Shown here piece after piece: positions 15,075 through 23,580 of a DNA stretch of 37,948 nucleotides. Numbering within the stretch: the first letter of the stretch is position 1; each line of letters starts with the position of its first letter. Made by a program: the position numbers and the translations under genes. The DNA is from an uncultured Acidimicrobiaceae bacterium (GTDB taxonomy: Bacteria > Actinomycetota > Acidimicrobiia > Spongiisociales > UBA5794): contig CAMYIJ010000024.1 in NCBI GenBank assembly GCA_947258375.1, positions 1 to 37,948 of the forward strand, read 5' to 3'. A model generated the notes under the pieces. The model saw only the letters and a list, made by a program, of their open reading frames with translations, was not told the origin of the DNA and did no database searches.

Positions 15075-15512
15075 TCAACCGGGGGTTGGGTCCGCCAGCC
15101 GCAGGATCAACTGCGGAAGTCCTGAGTCCTCGTCGATGCGGCGCTCGTGATCGACGAATCCGCACTTGCGGTAGAACCGTCGCGCCTTCTCGTTGGCTTC
15201 GAACACTTCCACGAAGACCGGATCGTATCGCTCTCGAGCATGCTCAACGAGGGCGCGGCCGTGGCCCTTTCCTTGATGGTCCGGGTGGGTGAACAGCCCC
15301 CCGATCAGGTCGTTCAGCAGCGACATGAAGGCAACGAGCTCACCTTGATCCTCCACCACCCAGGTCTCGGCGATGGGCATCAGCTCGTCACGGATTGCAG
15401 GCTCCATGGCGAGCCAGTGCTCTTCCGGTAGGAAGGCCTGTCCGGGGACTGTCGAGGCGAGCCACACTCGAATCAGGTCATCCGTATCGCCGGGCAAGAA
15501 GGCACGAATCAT
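15075..15512 (-). CDS. GNAT-family N-acetyltransferase
   Basis: The 145-residue protein has the GNAT acetyl-CoA loop LFTHPDHQGKGHGRALVEHA (about 87-106). The C-terminal strand-helix ANEKARRFYRKCGF is typical of the fold. The substrate is unknown. It lies 66 bases behind the hydratase of the long leftward operon on the same strand. It could be read from that operon or have its own promoter, but it looks like a housekeeping passenger. Confidence 0.9.
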   Translation of the reverse strand: MIRAFLPGDTDDLIRVWLASTVPGQAFLPEEHWLAMEPAIRDELMPIAETWVVEDQGELVAFMSLLNDLIGGLFTHPDHQGKGHGRALVEHARERYDPVFVEVFEANEKARRFYRKCGFVDHERRIDEDSGLPQLILRLADPTPG

Positions 15513-15578
15513 CCGCGAAGCGTATTCCGTGACGCCGTCCTGCGCACGGGAGTTACGTCCATGCTGACTCGCGGAGTC

Positions 15579-16286
15579 TCAGCCCACCCGGACTGAGATG
15601 GGCGCCAGCGGCTCGAGGGCGAATTCGAATTCGGTGCCCTCGTCCAGCGGCACCGGCGGAATCACCGAGCCGGTGATGATCACGTCGCCGGCGCGTAGTT
15701 TCTCGCCGACTGCAGCCAGCGTGCTCGCGACATCGGCGACGATCCTCGGATAGGCGCCGGTTATGGCCTGGAGATCGCTCGTGGCGGCTCGCTCGACGCC
15801 GTCGATGTGGATCCGGGCGGTGAGGCCGGAAATGTCCAAACCGGCTCGGTCGTGATCCGGGTCACCGAATATGACGCCGGTATGAAAGATGCCTCCCGCC
15901 ACGATTTCCTCGACGTGGTCGGGGCCAATAGACAGGTTGACGTTGGCCAGCTCGATGGCCGATCCGACCGCAACGATCGCCGCCCGGGCCTCGTCGTCGG
16001 CGGCTCCCGGCCCCAAGTCCGAACCCACGTAGACGGCGACCTCGAACTCGATCAAGGGTTGTCCCCAGCTCGAGGCGTCGACGGTGGCTCCGGATTCGAA
16101 CACGGTGGCGTCGGTGAGGAAGCCGAGCAGCGGCGCGGTGATCTGCATCAACTCCAGCGCCGCCGGGGCGCCGAACCCAACCTTCCACCCAACCGCGCTC
16201 GCACCTCCATCGAGCATCTGTTTGCGCAGTAGTAGCTGGCGGGTGAGCCCGGCGACGACGCGAGCATCCTGCCAGGGGGCGGTCAC
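15579..16286 (-). CDS. 2-keto-4-pentenoate hydratase / MhpD-family protein
   Basis: This 235-residue member of the fumarylacetoacetate-hydrolase superfamily shows GWKVGFGAPAALELM, the metal-binding region PLIEFEVAVYVG, AIELANVNL, and GDVIITGSVIPP near the C-terminus. Family members hydrate 2-oxo-alkenoates in meta-cleavage pathways or decarboxylate oxaloacetate-like acids. The GTG start at 16286 overlaps the cupin stop (GTGA). It is the last gene of the operon containing the ring-opening enzymes, yet its usual reaction does not belong to the benzoyl-CoA pathway. It may process a 2-oxoacid linked to the 2-oxoacid oxidoreductases opposite. Confidence 0.8.
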   Translation of the reverse strand: MTAPWQDARVVAGLTRQLLLRKQMLDGGASAVGWKVGFGAPAALELMQITAPLLGFLTDATVFESGATVDASSWGQPLIEFEVAVYVGSDLGPGAADDEARAAIVAVGSAIELANVNLSIGPDHVEEIVAGGIFHTGVIFGDPDHDRAGLDISGLTARIHIDGVERAATSDLQAITGAYPRIVADVASTLAAVGEKLRAGDVIITGSVIPPVPLDEGTEFEFALEPLAPISVRVG

Positions 16287-16690
16287 CTGGAAGTGCCTTC
16301 GGCGACCTCGTACCCGGAGTCTTCGAGCGATCCGCAGCCACTCCAACCCCACACCAGAACGACATCGACGTCGCCGGTGTTGTCGAATCCGTGCGGGCGG
16401 CCTCGCGGCGTCCAGATCACGTCGCCCTTGGCTGCAGGGGCGGTGCCATCATCCGTGTAGATCCGACCCGAGCCCTCGAGCACGATGAAGAACTCGTCTG
16501 CATTCCGGTGGATGTGCCGATCATGCCGAGCTCCCGGCGGGAGCACCGTCCATCCCAGGAGGAAGTCGTCGGTACCGGCAGTCGCCTTGTCGATGAGGAA
16601 CTGCACCTGCATGTCGATCCATCCCTCGTCCTCGCGCAGGCCCCCCACGTGGGGTACGGCGGAGAGGCTGGTGTGGAATCGCTCCGTCAT
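16283..16690 (-). CDS. Cupin-domain protein
   Basis: The 135-residue single cupin has the metal-ligand motif DRHIHRNADEFFIVLEGSG (two His, Glu) and the second motif PRGRPHGFDN with the third His. The fold may bind a metal and act as an enzyme or sensor; no function can be assigned. It is tightly coupled: its ATG overlaps the dehydrogenase stop (ATGA) and its stop overlaps the hydratase start. It therefore belongs to the operon and perhaps acts on the same intermediate. Confidence 0.85.
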   Translation of the reverse strand: MTERFHTSLSAVPHVGGLREDEGWIDMQVQFLIDKATAGTDDFLLGWTVLPPGARHDRHIHRNADEFFIVLEGSGRIYTDDGTAPAAKGDVIWTPRGRPHGFDNTGDVDVVLVWGWSGCGSLEDSGYEVAEGTSR

Positions 16691-17562
16691 TTCCCGCCCG
16701 ACAGAAGGTGGTAGACGTCGAAGACCGTCACGAAGTCGCGGTGGTCGATGCCGAGGCCGCGACAGGCGTTGAGCAGTTCGTTCGTCACGGCTCCCAGCGG
16801 TGCGGGCGAGCCCTGGCGTCGTGCCACCTCGAGAGCCAGGAGCATGTCCTTCTGTTGAAGCGTGACATTGGCCAGCGGCTTGTCCGGCATGTCGAGGATG
16901 AAGGGCCCCCGGTAGGTCATCACCGGAGAGGCAACGACGCTCTTGAGCATGGCGTCGACGGCGACTTCCCGCTCGACGCCACCCTTTTCCGCCAGAGCGA
17001 CAGATTCGCAGAAGGCCACCATCTCCACGATCAGGGTGAGATTGATCGCCACCTTCATCTGAACGGCCGTGCCCGAAGGCCCGATGTAGCTGACCTTCGA
17101 CCCGATGTCGTAAAGGACGGGCTCTACCTGTTCGAAGGCGGCCCTGGGCCCTCCGACCATCGTCGAGGCCGATCCCTGGCGGATGGTCACCGGGCTCCCC
17201 GACAGGGGCGCGTCGAGCATGGTGAGCCCTCGATCGGCGAATTCGGTTGCGATCTCCTGGCTCACCAGGGGGTCGATTGTGCTCATGTCCAGGTAAAAGG
17301 CCTCCGGCGCCAGGCCGGCGATCACGCCGTCATCACCGAGGGCGATTGTATGGACGGCCGGCGCGTCCGTCACCATCGAGAAGACGATCTGAGAATCGGC
17401 TGCCACCTGGCGTGGCGAATCGGCCCACTCCATCCCCACCTCGATGAGCGGGTCGGCCTTGGCGCGGGTGCGGTTCCATCCGGTGACCTCGTGACCGGCC
17501 TCGATCAGACGCGGCACGATCACCTGCCCCATATCTCCGAGCCCGATCCATCCCAGTTTCAC
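16687..17562 (-). CDS. 3-hydroxyisobutyrate dehydrogenase-family NAD(P) oxidoreductase
   Basis: The 291-residue protein starts with the nucleotide-binding GWIGLGDMG. It has a substrate loop DAPLSGSP (117-124; DAPVSGG in most relatives) and a catalytic Lys at 170 in QMKVAINL. Length is typical. Relatives oxidise beta-hydroxyacids (3-hydroxyisobutyrate, tartronate semialdehyde, 2-hydroxymethylglutarate). The GTG at 17562 is chosen from the GCGAGGA ribosome site and the normal N-terminus. It lies 43 bases after Dch in the ring-degradation operon. A role with the PrpF and LeuCD proteins, as in nicotinate fermentation clusters that also pair these families, is possible but unproven. Confidence 0.85.
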   Translation of the reverse strand: MKLGWIGLGDMGQVIVPRLIEAGHEVTGWNRTRAKADPLIEVGMEWADSPRQVAADSQIVFSMVTDAPAVHTIALGDDGVIAGLAPEAFYLDMSTIDPLVSQEIATEFADRGLTMLDAPLSGSPVTIRQGSASTMVGGPRAAFEQVEPVLYDIGSKVSYIGPSGTAVQMKVAINLTLIVEMVAFCESVALAEKGGVEREVAVDAMLKSVVASPVMTYRGPFILDMPDKPLANVTLQQKDMLLALEVARRQGSPAPLGAVTNELLNACRGLGIDHRDFVTVFDVYHLLSGGK

Positions 17563-17605
17563 GGTCGTATCCTCGCACAACTCGGGACGGCTCGCCCTGC
17601 GACTC

Positions 17606-18370
17606 TCAGGCGTTCTGCCACTCCGGGGGACGCTTCTCGATGAAAGCCTTGATGCCCTCGACGCCGTCATGAGTGGGGAGGAGCTCTTCGAGGTAGATCC
17701 GCTCGGCTTCGGCGAGGCGCCGTTCGGTCTCAGGACGCTGCCGGTCGCGCACCGCCCGGGTCGCGATCCGTAGCGACAACGCGGACCGGGGCACGAAGTT
17801 GGTGTCGACAAACGTTGTGATCGTCTCATCCAGCTCGCCCTGCGGCGCTACGGCGTTGACGATGCCGAAGTTGTAGCCCTCCTGGGCAGTCAGGTTGCGG
17901 CCGGTGAGGAGGATGTCCTCGGCGGCGCGGCCCGACAGCATGGCGGTGGCTGCCGGGGCGATCACCCCGAGTTGGATCTCGGGGTTGCCGAGCTTGGCCG
18001 ACTCCTCGGCGATGATGATGCCGCAGGCGAGGGCCAATTCGAGGCCGCCACCGAGGCAGGCGCCCTGGACGCCGGCGACGGTGGGGTAGGGGAACCCGAT
18101 CAGATCCCGGATGACTCCGCCGACGGCCTCCAGCATGGCGGGGGCCGACTCAGGCAGATGCTCCTCGACGCTGGCGCCGAACGAGAAGTGTTTGCCCGCC
18201 CCGCGTACGACCAGCACTTTGCCGTCCTCGGCGGCCGCCGCGGCGGCGATGGCGGGTCGTAACTCGTTGCACAGCGCCATGTCGATCACGTTGCCCGGCG
18301 GCTTGTCCATCGTCAGTGTGTGGACCGCCCCGTCGGCCGAGACGTCGTGGCGTACCGAGCCCTCGCTCAT
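17606..18370 (-). CDS. dch: Cyclohexa-1,5-diene-1-carbonyl-CoA hydratase
   Basis: The 254-residue crotonase-family protein matches Dch of Thauera in length (about 258). It has HFSFGASVEEHLPE (oxyanion-hole segment), [18 protein letters not shown], and KLGNPEIQLGVIAP with the catalytic-side Glu/Pro region. It adds water to the diene produced by benzoyl-CoA reductase, giving 6-hydroxycyclohex-1-ene-1-carbonyl-CoA. The ATG at 18370 overlaps the Oah stop (ATGA). The gene order Had-Oah-Dch strongly supports the assignment over a generic enoyl-CoA hydratase. Confidence 0.9.
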   Translation of the reverse strand: MSEGSVRHDVSADGAVHTLTMDKPPGNVIDMALCNELRPAIAAAAAAEDGKVLVVRGAGKHFSFGASVEEHLPESAPAMLEAVGGVIRDLIGFPYPTVAGVQGACLGGGLELALACGIIIAEESAKLGNPEIQLGVIAPAATAMLSGRAAEDILLTGRNLTAQEGYNFGIVNAVAPQGELDETITTFVDTNFVPRSALSLRIATRAVRDRQRPETERRLAEAERIYLEELLPTHDGVEGIKAFIEKRPPEWQNA

Positions 18371-19467
18371 GGCTTCGGCTTGAACTGCGGGGAGACGGCC
18401 TCTATGAGCTCGTCGCCCCACGCCTCACCGGCGGCAATCCGGCGGCGCAGATCCACGAAGTCGACCTCGCGGCCTCGCTCTCGATCCCCACGGTGGAACG
18501 CCTGGAAGCCGGCCCTGGCCTCGGTCATCATGTTGTTGGCCAGCCAGGCCCGGTTGGATTCCTTGTTCTTGTCCCAGTGCTCGAGCTTCTTCTTGCGCAC
18601 CGACTCGGTCGTCTTGGTGGTGCAGTCCGGCATGGTGTACATGATCTTGGTCACCATGGCGTCGACGGCATCATCCAACATCGAGAAGTCGATGGTCCCC
18701 GACTTCAGCAGCACTTTGCCGGCGGCGAGCTCATCACCTTCCTTGGGTTTGCCATGGACGATCTTGCCCCACTCGTCGAGGTAACGATCAGTGACCACCA
18801 ACGGGTTGGGCACGAACTTCCCGTCCACCTTGAGAACCGGGAATATGTCGTTGACGAGGCCGAGGCGCAGCGCTTCGTGGGCGCTCCACGGTTCACAGAT
18901 CACGCAGCTGTAGATCGAATTTCCCCAACCGACGTAGAGGTCGAGGAAGTCGGTCGAACCGCCGTCGGGGGCCGAGCCGTGTTTGGGGCCGGCCTGACCG
19001 AAGCGAGCCAGGTCGGATGCCAGGGTGAAGTCGCACGCCATGCCGATCTCCTGGCCACCGCCGATCCGCATGCCGTTGACCCGGTTGATGACCGGCTTGT
19101 CGCACATGAGGATGGCCGAGACCATGTCGTTGAACAGGCGCATGTACTGGCGGTACTCGAGGGGCCGTCCTGCGTAGTACTCGGAGTACTCGGCCGTATT
19201 GCCTCCGGTACAGAACGACCTGTCACCGACGGCGGTGAAGACGACGGCAACCGCGGCCCGGTCCATCGCAGCGCGACGGAAGGCGAGGATGACCTCCTTG
19301 ACCGACCCGGTCGTGTACGAGTTGAGCTGCTCGGGGTTGTTCAGGGTGATCCACACCGCGTGCAAACCGTCGACGGCGTCTCCGCTGTTGGCGAACACCG
19401 GGCGCTCCTCATAGAGGATCTCGGTGAACTCGTAGTCGGGGACCAGGTCGTGGTTTATGAACTCCAT
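18367..19467 (-). CDS. oah: 6-Oxocyclohex-1-ene-1-carbonyl-CoA hydrolase (ring opening)
   Basis: The 366-residue protein belongs to the long crotonase subfamily Oah/BamA (about 375), well above ordinary hydratases. Signature segments include LNNPEQLNSYTT, DRSFCTGGNTAEYSEYYAG, VNGMRIGGGQEIGMACDF, GQAGPKHGSAPDGGSTDFL and ALRLGLVNDIFP. It hydrates and hydrolytically opens the alicyclic ring to 3-hydroxypimelyl-CoA. This family is widely used as a marker of the anaerobic benzoyl-CoA pathway, so it is the strongest independent proof that the pathway is present. It lies 13 bases after Had and overlaps Dch. Confidence 0.95.
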   Translation of the reverse strand: MEFINHDLVPDYEFTEILYEERPVFANSGDAVDGLHAVWITLNNPEQLNSYTTGSVKEVILAFRRAAMDRAAVAVVFTAVGDRSFCTGGNTAEYSEYYAGRPLEYRQYMRLFNDMVSAILMCDKPVINRVNGMRIGGGQEIGMACDFTLASDLARFGQAGPKHGSAPDGGSTDFLDLYVGWGNSIYSCVICEPWSAHEALRLGLVNDIFPVLKVDGKFVPNPLVVTDRYLDEWGKIVHGKPKEGDELAAGKVLLKSGTIDFSMLDDAVDAMVTKIMYTMPDCTTKTTESVRKKKLEHWDKNKESNRAWLANNMMTEARAGFQAFHRGDRERGREVDFVDLRRRIAAGEAWGDELIEAVSPQFKPKP

Positions 19468-19480
19468 GTTGTCATGCCTT

Positions 19481-20548
19481 TCATGGGATCAGGATCGTGC
19501 GACGGGGATCACTCCCGGCGTGAGCTTCTTCGAGAACTGTGGCGATGTCCGCCATTGGGACCTTGCGGCTGAACGGGAGCACTTCAATCTGCCCTGACGT
19601 GACCAGCTCGATGGCTTCCGGATACCGATCCGGCGGGCACCCCCAGGTGCCGAACACCGTGGCATTGAAGGCCATCAGGTTCGAGAGGCGGATGGTGATT
19701 TTGTCCATCGTGAATCCCACAACGGCCAGCGTGCCGGATTGGCCGAGCAGGCCGAAAGCCGTTTCCTGCCCCGGGGCGGTCCCGGACGTCTCGAATATCT
19801 TCCAGCCGGTGCGCGGCATGCCCAACGTTTTGGCGTGCTCGCGGACCTTGTCGCGCACATCGCGGGGGCTGAGACTCCACGAGTTCACAGTCGCCGCGGC
19901 GCCGAAATGGAGGAGGCGTTCGAGCTTGGAGTCGTCGATGTCGATGGCGACGACCGTGGCTCCGCTCGCGGCGGCAATCTGGACGGCATAGCCGCCGATT
20001 CCGCCCACTCCGACGACGACGACGAAGTCGCCGGGCCCCACCTCGGCGCGGCGCACGGCCTGCAGTGGAGTGGTCACGGCGTCGGCGACCACGGACAAAT
20101 CGGCGAGTTCGTACTCCTCGGGGAGGCTCGCGACGGCCGCCACCCCGCTGACCGGTACCACGATGTGGGTGGCGAAGCCTCCATCGAGGTCGTTGCCGGG
20201 GGACATTCGGGAGGGGCAAAGATTGCCCTCGCCGGCGGCGCACATGTCACATTCTCCGCATGGGATCACCGCCATCACCAGGACGTCCTTGCCCATCCAC
20301 TCGCCGGCGCCGTCGCCGGCCTCGACAACGGTGCCGCTGATCTCGTGGCCGAGCACGATGGGGAGCCCGGCGTTGGTGGCGACATCACCATCGAAGAAGC
20401 CGATGTCGGTGTGGCACACACCACAGCCGGCGATCTCGACGACCACCTCGCCCGGCTCAGGGTGGCGGGCGGCTCCCTCGACCCACTCCAGTGGCCTTCC
20501 CGTTTCCACGAGGCGCCACGAGTACCGATCGGTGCGAGGCTCTGTCAT
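19481..20548 (-). CDS. had: 6-Hydroxycyclohex-1-ene-1-carbonyl-CoA dehydrogenase
   Basis: The 355-residue zinc-dependent medium-chain dehydrogenase has GCGVCHTDIGFFDGD (catalytic zinc Cys), LGHEISGTVVEAG, the four structural-zinc cysteines in PCGECDMCAAGEGNLC, and the Rossmann motif GVGGIGGYAVQIAA. It oxidises the hydroxyl made by Dch to the 6-oxo compound, the substrate of Oah. The start ATG at 20548 has GGAGGG upstream. It precedes Oah and Dch in the same operon. Alone it could be another alcohol dehydrogenase; the neighbours make Had or BamQ much more likely. Confidence 0.88.
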   Translation of the reverse strand: MTEPRTDRYSWRLVETGRPLEWVEGAARHPEPGEVVVEIAGCGVCHTDIGFFDGDVATNAGLPIVLGHEISGTVVEAGDGAGEWMGKDVLVMAVIPCGECDMCAAGEGNLCPSRMSPGNDLDGGFATHIVVPVSGVAAVASLPEEYELADLSVVADAVTTPLQAVRRAEVGPGDFVVVVGVGGIGGYAVQIAAASGATVVAIDIDDSKLERLLHFGAAATVNSWSLSPRDVRDKVREHAKTLGMPRTGWKIFETSGTAPGQETAFGLLGQSGTLAVVGFTMDKITIRLSNLMAFNATVFGTWGCPPDRYPEAIELVTSGQIEVLPFSRKVPMADIATVLEEAHAGSDPRRTILIP

Positions 20549-20585
20549 GGGTTCCCTCCGTGGATCGATTGCGGGCCCTGCTCTG

Positions 20586-21767
20586 TCAGGAGCCGGGGGC
20601 TCCTTTGCTGGTGACGGTGTTGCGGATGAACGCATTGCCCTCGGCGAGCCGGCGAGCCGTCCGGTGGTAGACGGCCTCGTCGACGCGCCACGTGGCGCCG
20701 TCGCGACCGACGCTAGCCCGCACCGGCATCACCCCGCTGGTGTGGCCGATCCGGACTTCACCGGCCCGAGCCTGGTCGGCGGCCCGGTTGACCACCGAGC
20801 CTGCAATACAAGCCGCCACGCCGGTGGTCGCCGCCACCGTGCCGGGATAAGCCTTGTGCAGAACGAGGGGCCGGCCCCCGACGACCCGGGCAACCAGGTC
20901 GACATCGGAGGCGGATACCCGCTCTCCGCTGGCGAAGCTCGTGTAGTCGGCAGGTGCCGACACGATCGCAGGGACCGGGGTCAGCCCGTCCGTCGCCATG
21001 CCGAGCAACTTGGCGGCAGCATCCTTGACGGCAACGACCGCGGCCAGGTGCTCCGCCGTGAACTGCTGCGGTCCCTCGGTGCCCGTCATGCCGACTGCGC
21101 CGGCCGAGAAGAAGACCGTGAGGTTGGCCAGGTCGACGATCGTGGCCTCGACCGGGCCGAGCCCGGTGTCGAGGACGTCCAGTTCGTTGCCCGTCGGCAG
21201 CAGCGCTCCCGTGATGCCGCCGGCGGTCTGGCTGAAGTCGAGCCCGATCGGTGCGCCCGTCCCCGGACCACCGTGGACTTCGTAGTCGCCTTCGACGGCG
21301 GCGGCCCCATCAACGATGGGGACCTCAGCGACCAGAATGCGGCCCGTGTTGGTGTTGTGGATGCGCACGCTCGTCAGGGGCGTCGTGATATCAACCAGTG
21401 CCTCATCGACCGCAAAGGCCCCGACCGCCGCGGAGATATTGCCGCAGTTGATGTCGTAATCGACGACCGGCTCACTGATGCTGACCTGGGCGAACGTGTA
21501 GTCGAGATCGGCGTCCGGCCGGGTCGGTTCATCGATTATCGCCAGCTTGCTCGTCAGCAGATCGGCGCCCCCGAGGCCGTCGATCTGGCGTGGGTCGGGG
21601 CTTCCGAACAGTCCGAGGATCGTCGCATCTCGCAGCTCGCCGGCAGGAGGCAAATCGCTGCCGCGCAAGAACACGGCCTTGCTCGTTCCGCCCCGGATGA
21701 GCGCAAACGGCAGCGATGCCTGTTCCGTTGATCTCGCTGTCAGCGAACCAGAATCTGAACCGTGCAC
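20586..21767 (-). CDS. PrpF-family isomerase
   Basis: The 393-residue protein is of the PrpF/diaminopimelate-epimerase-like fold. It shows the N-terminal ALIRGGTSKAVF, the catalytic-Cys segment DYDINCGNISAAVGAFA, and the late HTSGVMPV loop. Relatives isomerise 2-methylaconitate, 4-oxalomesaconate or 3-methylitaconate, all linked to aconitase-family hydratases, and such a pair (LeuCD) is encoded at 33517-35284. GTG at 21767 is chosen from AAGGAG upstream; it overlaps the thiolase end by 28 bases. Its presence inside a benzoyl-CoA operon is unexpected and hints at a branched tricarboxylic or alkylmaleate intermediate. Confidence 0.85.
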   Translation of the reverse strand: MHGSDSGSLTARSTEQASLPFALIRGGTSKAVFLRGSDLPPAGELRDATILGLFGSPDPRQIDGLGGADLLTSKLAIIDEPTRPDADLDYTFAQVSISEPVVDYDINCGNISAAVGAFAVDEALVDITTPLTSVRIHNTNTGRILVAEVPIVDGAAAVEGDYEVHGGPGTGAPIGLDFSQTAGGITGALLPTGNELDVLDTGLGPVEATIVDLANLTVFFSAGAVGMTGTEGPQQFTAEHLAAVVAVKDAAAKLLGMATDGLTPVPAIVSAPADYTSFASGERVSASDVDLVARVVGGRPLVLHKAYPGTVAATTGVAACIAGSVVNRAADQARAGEVRIGHTSGVMPVRASVGRDGATWRVDEAVYHRTARRLAEGNAFIRNTVTSKGAPGS

Positions 21768-22882
21768 GCAGCTCCTTCTATACCAACCGCTTTGCCACCC
21801 CGGCAGTGGGCCAGGCCCACCCGGGGACCTTCGATCTGGCGATCGCCGGACTCGCCGCGCAGCTGCCTGACAATCTCGACGACCTGGGCGACCCCGGTGC
21901 CCCCCAGGGGGTGGCCCTTGCCGATTAGCCCGCCGCTCGGGTTGATTGGCAGCCGCCCCTCGATGTTGGCGTCGCCCCGTTCCACCGCAGATGGGTAGTC
22001 GCCCTGCTTGAACAGGCCCAGGCCCTCGACCCGCAGCACCTCGGCGATGCTGAAGCAATCGTGGACCTCGGCGAAGTCGACTTCCTCGGGCCCGATGCCG
22101 GCCCGTTCGTAAGCGTCCTGGGCCGTGGCCCACGTGAGCGGCTCGAACGTCATCGAGGCAGGCTCGACGTCGACGGTGCCGGTGCGCAACGCCGATGCGG
22201 CCAGCTTCACAGCCCGGCCGTTGCTGTGCTGCTTGGCGGCCTTGTCGCTCATGAGGATCACTGCAGCGGCCCCGTCGGTGACGGGCGAGCAGTCGTGCAG
22301 TCGTAGTGGATCGGCGATGGGGCGCGACTCGAGCACGTCTTCAACTGTGATTTCCTTGCGGAAGTGCGCCAGTGGGTTGCGGGCGGCGTTCGACTTGTTC
22401 TTGACCGGGATCAGCGCCAGCTGCTCGCGGGTCATCCCGAACTCTTCCATGTAGCGGCGAGCTCGCATCGCGTAGACGCTCGGCATCGTGGCGCCCACAG
22501 CGGCTTCGGGGTCGCTCGGGTCGGGAGTGAGAGCCCCTCTGAACTTGCTGGTGAGGTGTTCGGTGCCGATGGCTATGACGACATCGTGCTCACCCGCCCG
22601 GATTGCCAGCGACGCCTCTCTGATGGCTGTGGCGCCGCTGCTGCACGCGTTCTCCACGTTGGCCAGGGGGAGCCCGGCGAGCCCTACCTGGGCGAGAACC
22701 CGCTGCCCGGTGACCATGCCCTGGAAGACGTGGCCGACGTATGCGGCCTCGATCAGGCGGGGGTCGATCCCGGCATCGGCGACCGCACCGTGGAGTGCTT
22801 CGGCGCCGAGGTCGGCGGCGTCGCTGTCCGGGTGCTTCCCGAACCTCGTCATGCCGGCTCCTACAACATGTACGTCAGTCAC
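21740..22882 (-). CDS. Thiolase (SCP-x-like, DUF35-partnered)
   Basis: The 380-residue thiolase has its active Cys at 80 (NACSSG), an NPSGGLIGKGHPLGGTG segment with the catalytic His, and CRGGKAVGIEGAA at the end. The sequence is of the sterol-carrier-type subfamily that works with a DUF35 zinc-ribbon/OB protein, here encoded immediately upstream (TAGTG junction). Such pairs cleave bulky beta-ketoacyl-CoAs; BbsAB of toluene degradation is a known example. Here it could cleave 3-oxopimelyl-CoA. The GTG start is at 22882. Confidence 0.88.
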   Translation of the reverse strand: MTDVHVVGAGMTRFGKHPDSDAADLGAEALHGAVADAGIDPRLIEAAYVGHVFQGMVTGQRVLAQVGLAGLPLANVENACSSGATAIREASLAIRAGEHDVVIAIGTEHLTSKFRGALTPDPSDPEAAVGATMPSVYAMRARRYMEEFGMTREQLALIPVKNKSNAARNPLAHFRKEITVEDVLESRPIADPLRLHDCSPVTDGAAAVILMSDKAAKQHSNGRAVKLAASALRTGTVDVEPASMTFEPLTWATAQDAYERAGIGPEEVDFAEVHDCFSIAEVLRVEGLGLFKQGDYPSAVERGDANIEGRLPINPSGGLIGKGHPLGGTGVAQVVEIVRQLRGESGDRQIEGPRVGLAHCRGGKAVGIEGAACTVQILVR

Positions 22883-23298
22883 TAGTTCCCCTCCGCTGGT
22901 CGGAATCGGTAGCCGGTCAGTGGGTTCCCCTCTTCGTCCTCTCCAAAAGGCTCGAGGGATAGAACCATCGGCATGCCGATCTTGATTTCGTCGAGATCGA
23001 TTCCGCTGATCTGCCCCATTATGCGGACCCCCTCGGGGAAATCCACATAACCCAGGGCGTAGGGAACCTCAAACGCCGGCGTCGACTGGCGAACAATCGA
23101 GAACGTGTACAGGGTTCCTTCAGTTGAAAAGCGCACCGTCTCGAGTTGATCGCTCAGACAACCCGAGCAGGCTTCTCGGACGGGGAAGAAATGGGCACCG
23201 CACGCGCTGCAGCGGCTGCCCAACTGGTTGCCGGTTCCATCGGGGCGTACTTCCAACTCGCCCGGGCGGAATGAAACTCCGACCGCAGATGCACTCAA
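22882..23298 (-). CDS. DUF35 zinc-ribbon OB-fold protein, thiolase partner
   Basis: The 138-residue protein has an N-terminal rubredoxin-like zinc ribbon (Cys30, Cys33, Cys44, Cys47). An OB-fold domain follows, with PYALGYVDFPEGVRIMGQI. Proteins of this family bind acyl-CoA and form a complex with SCP-type thiolases. It is the first gene of the long leftward operon. The TTG start is supported by GAGGAGGAATA just before it. Confidence 0.88.
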   Translation of the reverse strand: MSASAVGVSFRPGELEVRPDGTGNQLGSRCSACGAHFFPVREACSGCLSDQLETVRFSTEGTLYTFSIVRQSTPAFEVPYALGYVDFPEGVRIMGQISGIDLDEIKIGMPMVLSLEPFGEDEEGNPLTGYRFRPAEGN

Positions 23299-23360
23299 TA
23301 TTCCTCCTCTAGCCGCGGACGTGGCTGCTGAGTACAGGGTACAGGCAGCAGATCAACCGT

Positions 23361-23372
23361 CCGTCCGGTCGG
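23361..23372. promoter_or_regulatory. Candidate TetR operator before the leftward ring-degradation operon
   Basis: CCGTCCGGTCGG is one base from the palindrome CCGACCGGTCGG and lies 63 bases upstream of the DUF35 start. It resembles the sites at 2051-2068 and 23589-23600. It is the element nearest the leftward operon in the 356-base divergent spacer. Confidence 0.45.
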
Positions 23373-23435
23373 TCGTCTACGGCGAGTGTCCTCCCCAGCT
23401 CATGGCCTCGTCAATGGGCTTGCGGCTCCATTTAT

Positions 23436-23526
23436 CTGATGCATTTGCCCTAGAGAGCCCCCAAGCTGGCGTCGCCAGGGGGTCCCGGCAGCTCTGATTC
23501 GGGAGATACTGATGCATTTGCATCAG
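23436..23526. promoter_or_regulatory. Repeated CTGATGCATTTGC element with perfect inverted repeat
   Basis: CTGATGCATTTGC occurs at 23436-23448 and again at 23509-23521. In the second copy it continues into a perfect inverted repeat CTGATGCA-TT-TGCATCAG (23509-23526). It lies in the middle of the divergent spacer between the two long operons and differs from the CCGACCGG sites, so a second regulator is likely. Identity unknown. Confidence 0.5.
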
Positions 23527-23580
23527 AAAAATGACACATGCAACGGATTGTCACCGGAACTCCTGCCTGGGAGTCTGGGA

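Noticed and set aside
18316..19572. Plus-strand frame of 418 codons across oah
   Set aside because: It is a shadow of Oah, which has strong signature motifs on the minus strand.
20586..22133. N-terminal extension of the PrpF-like protein to 22133
   Set aside because: The extra codons lie antiparallel-free but out of frame over the thiolase gene and show no family similarity; GTG 21767 has a good ribosome site and normal protein start.
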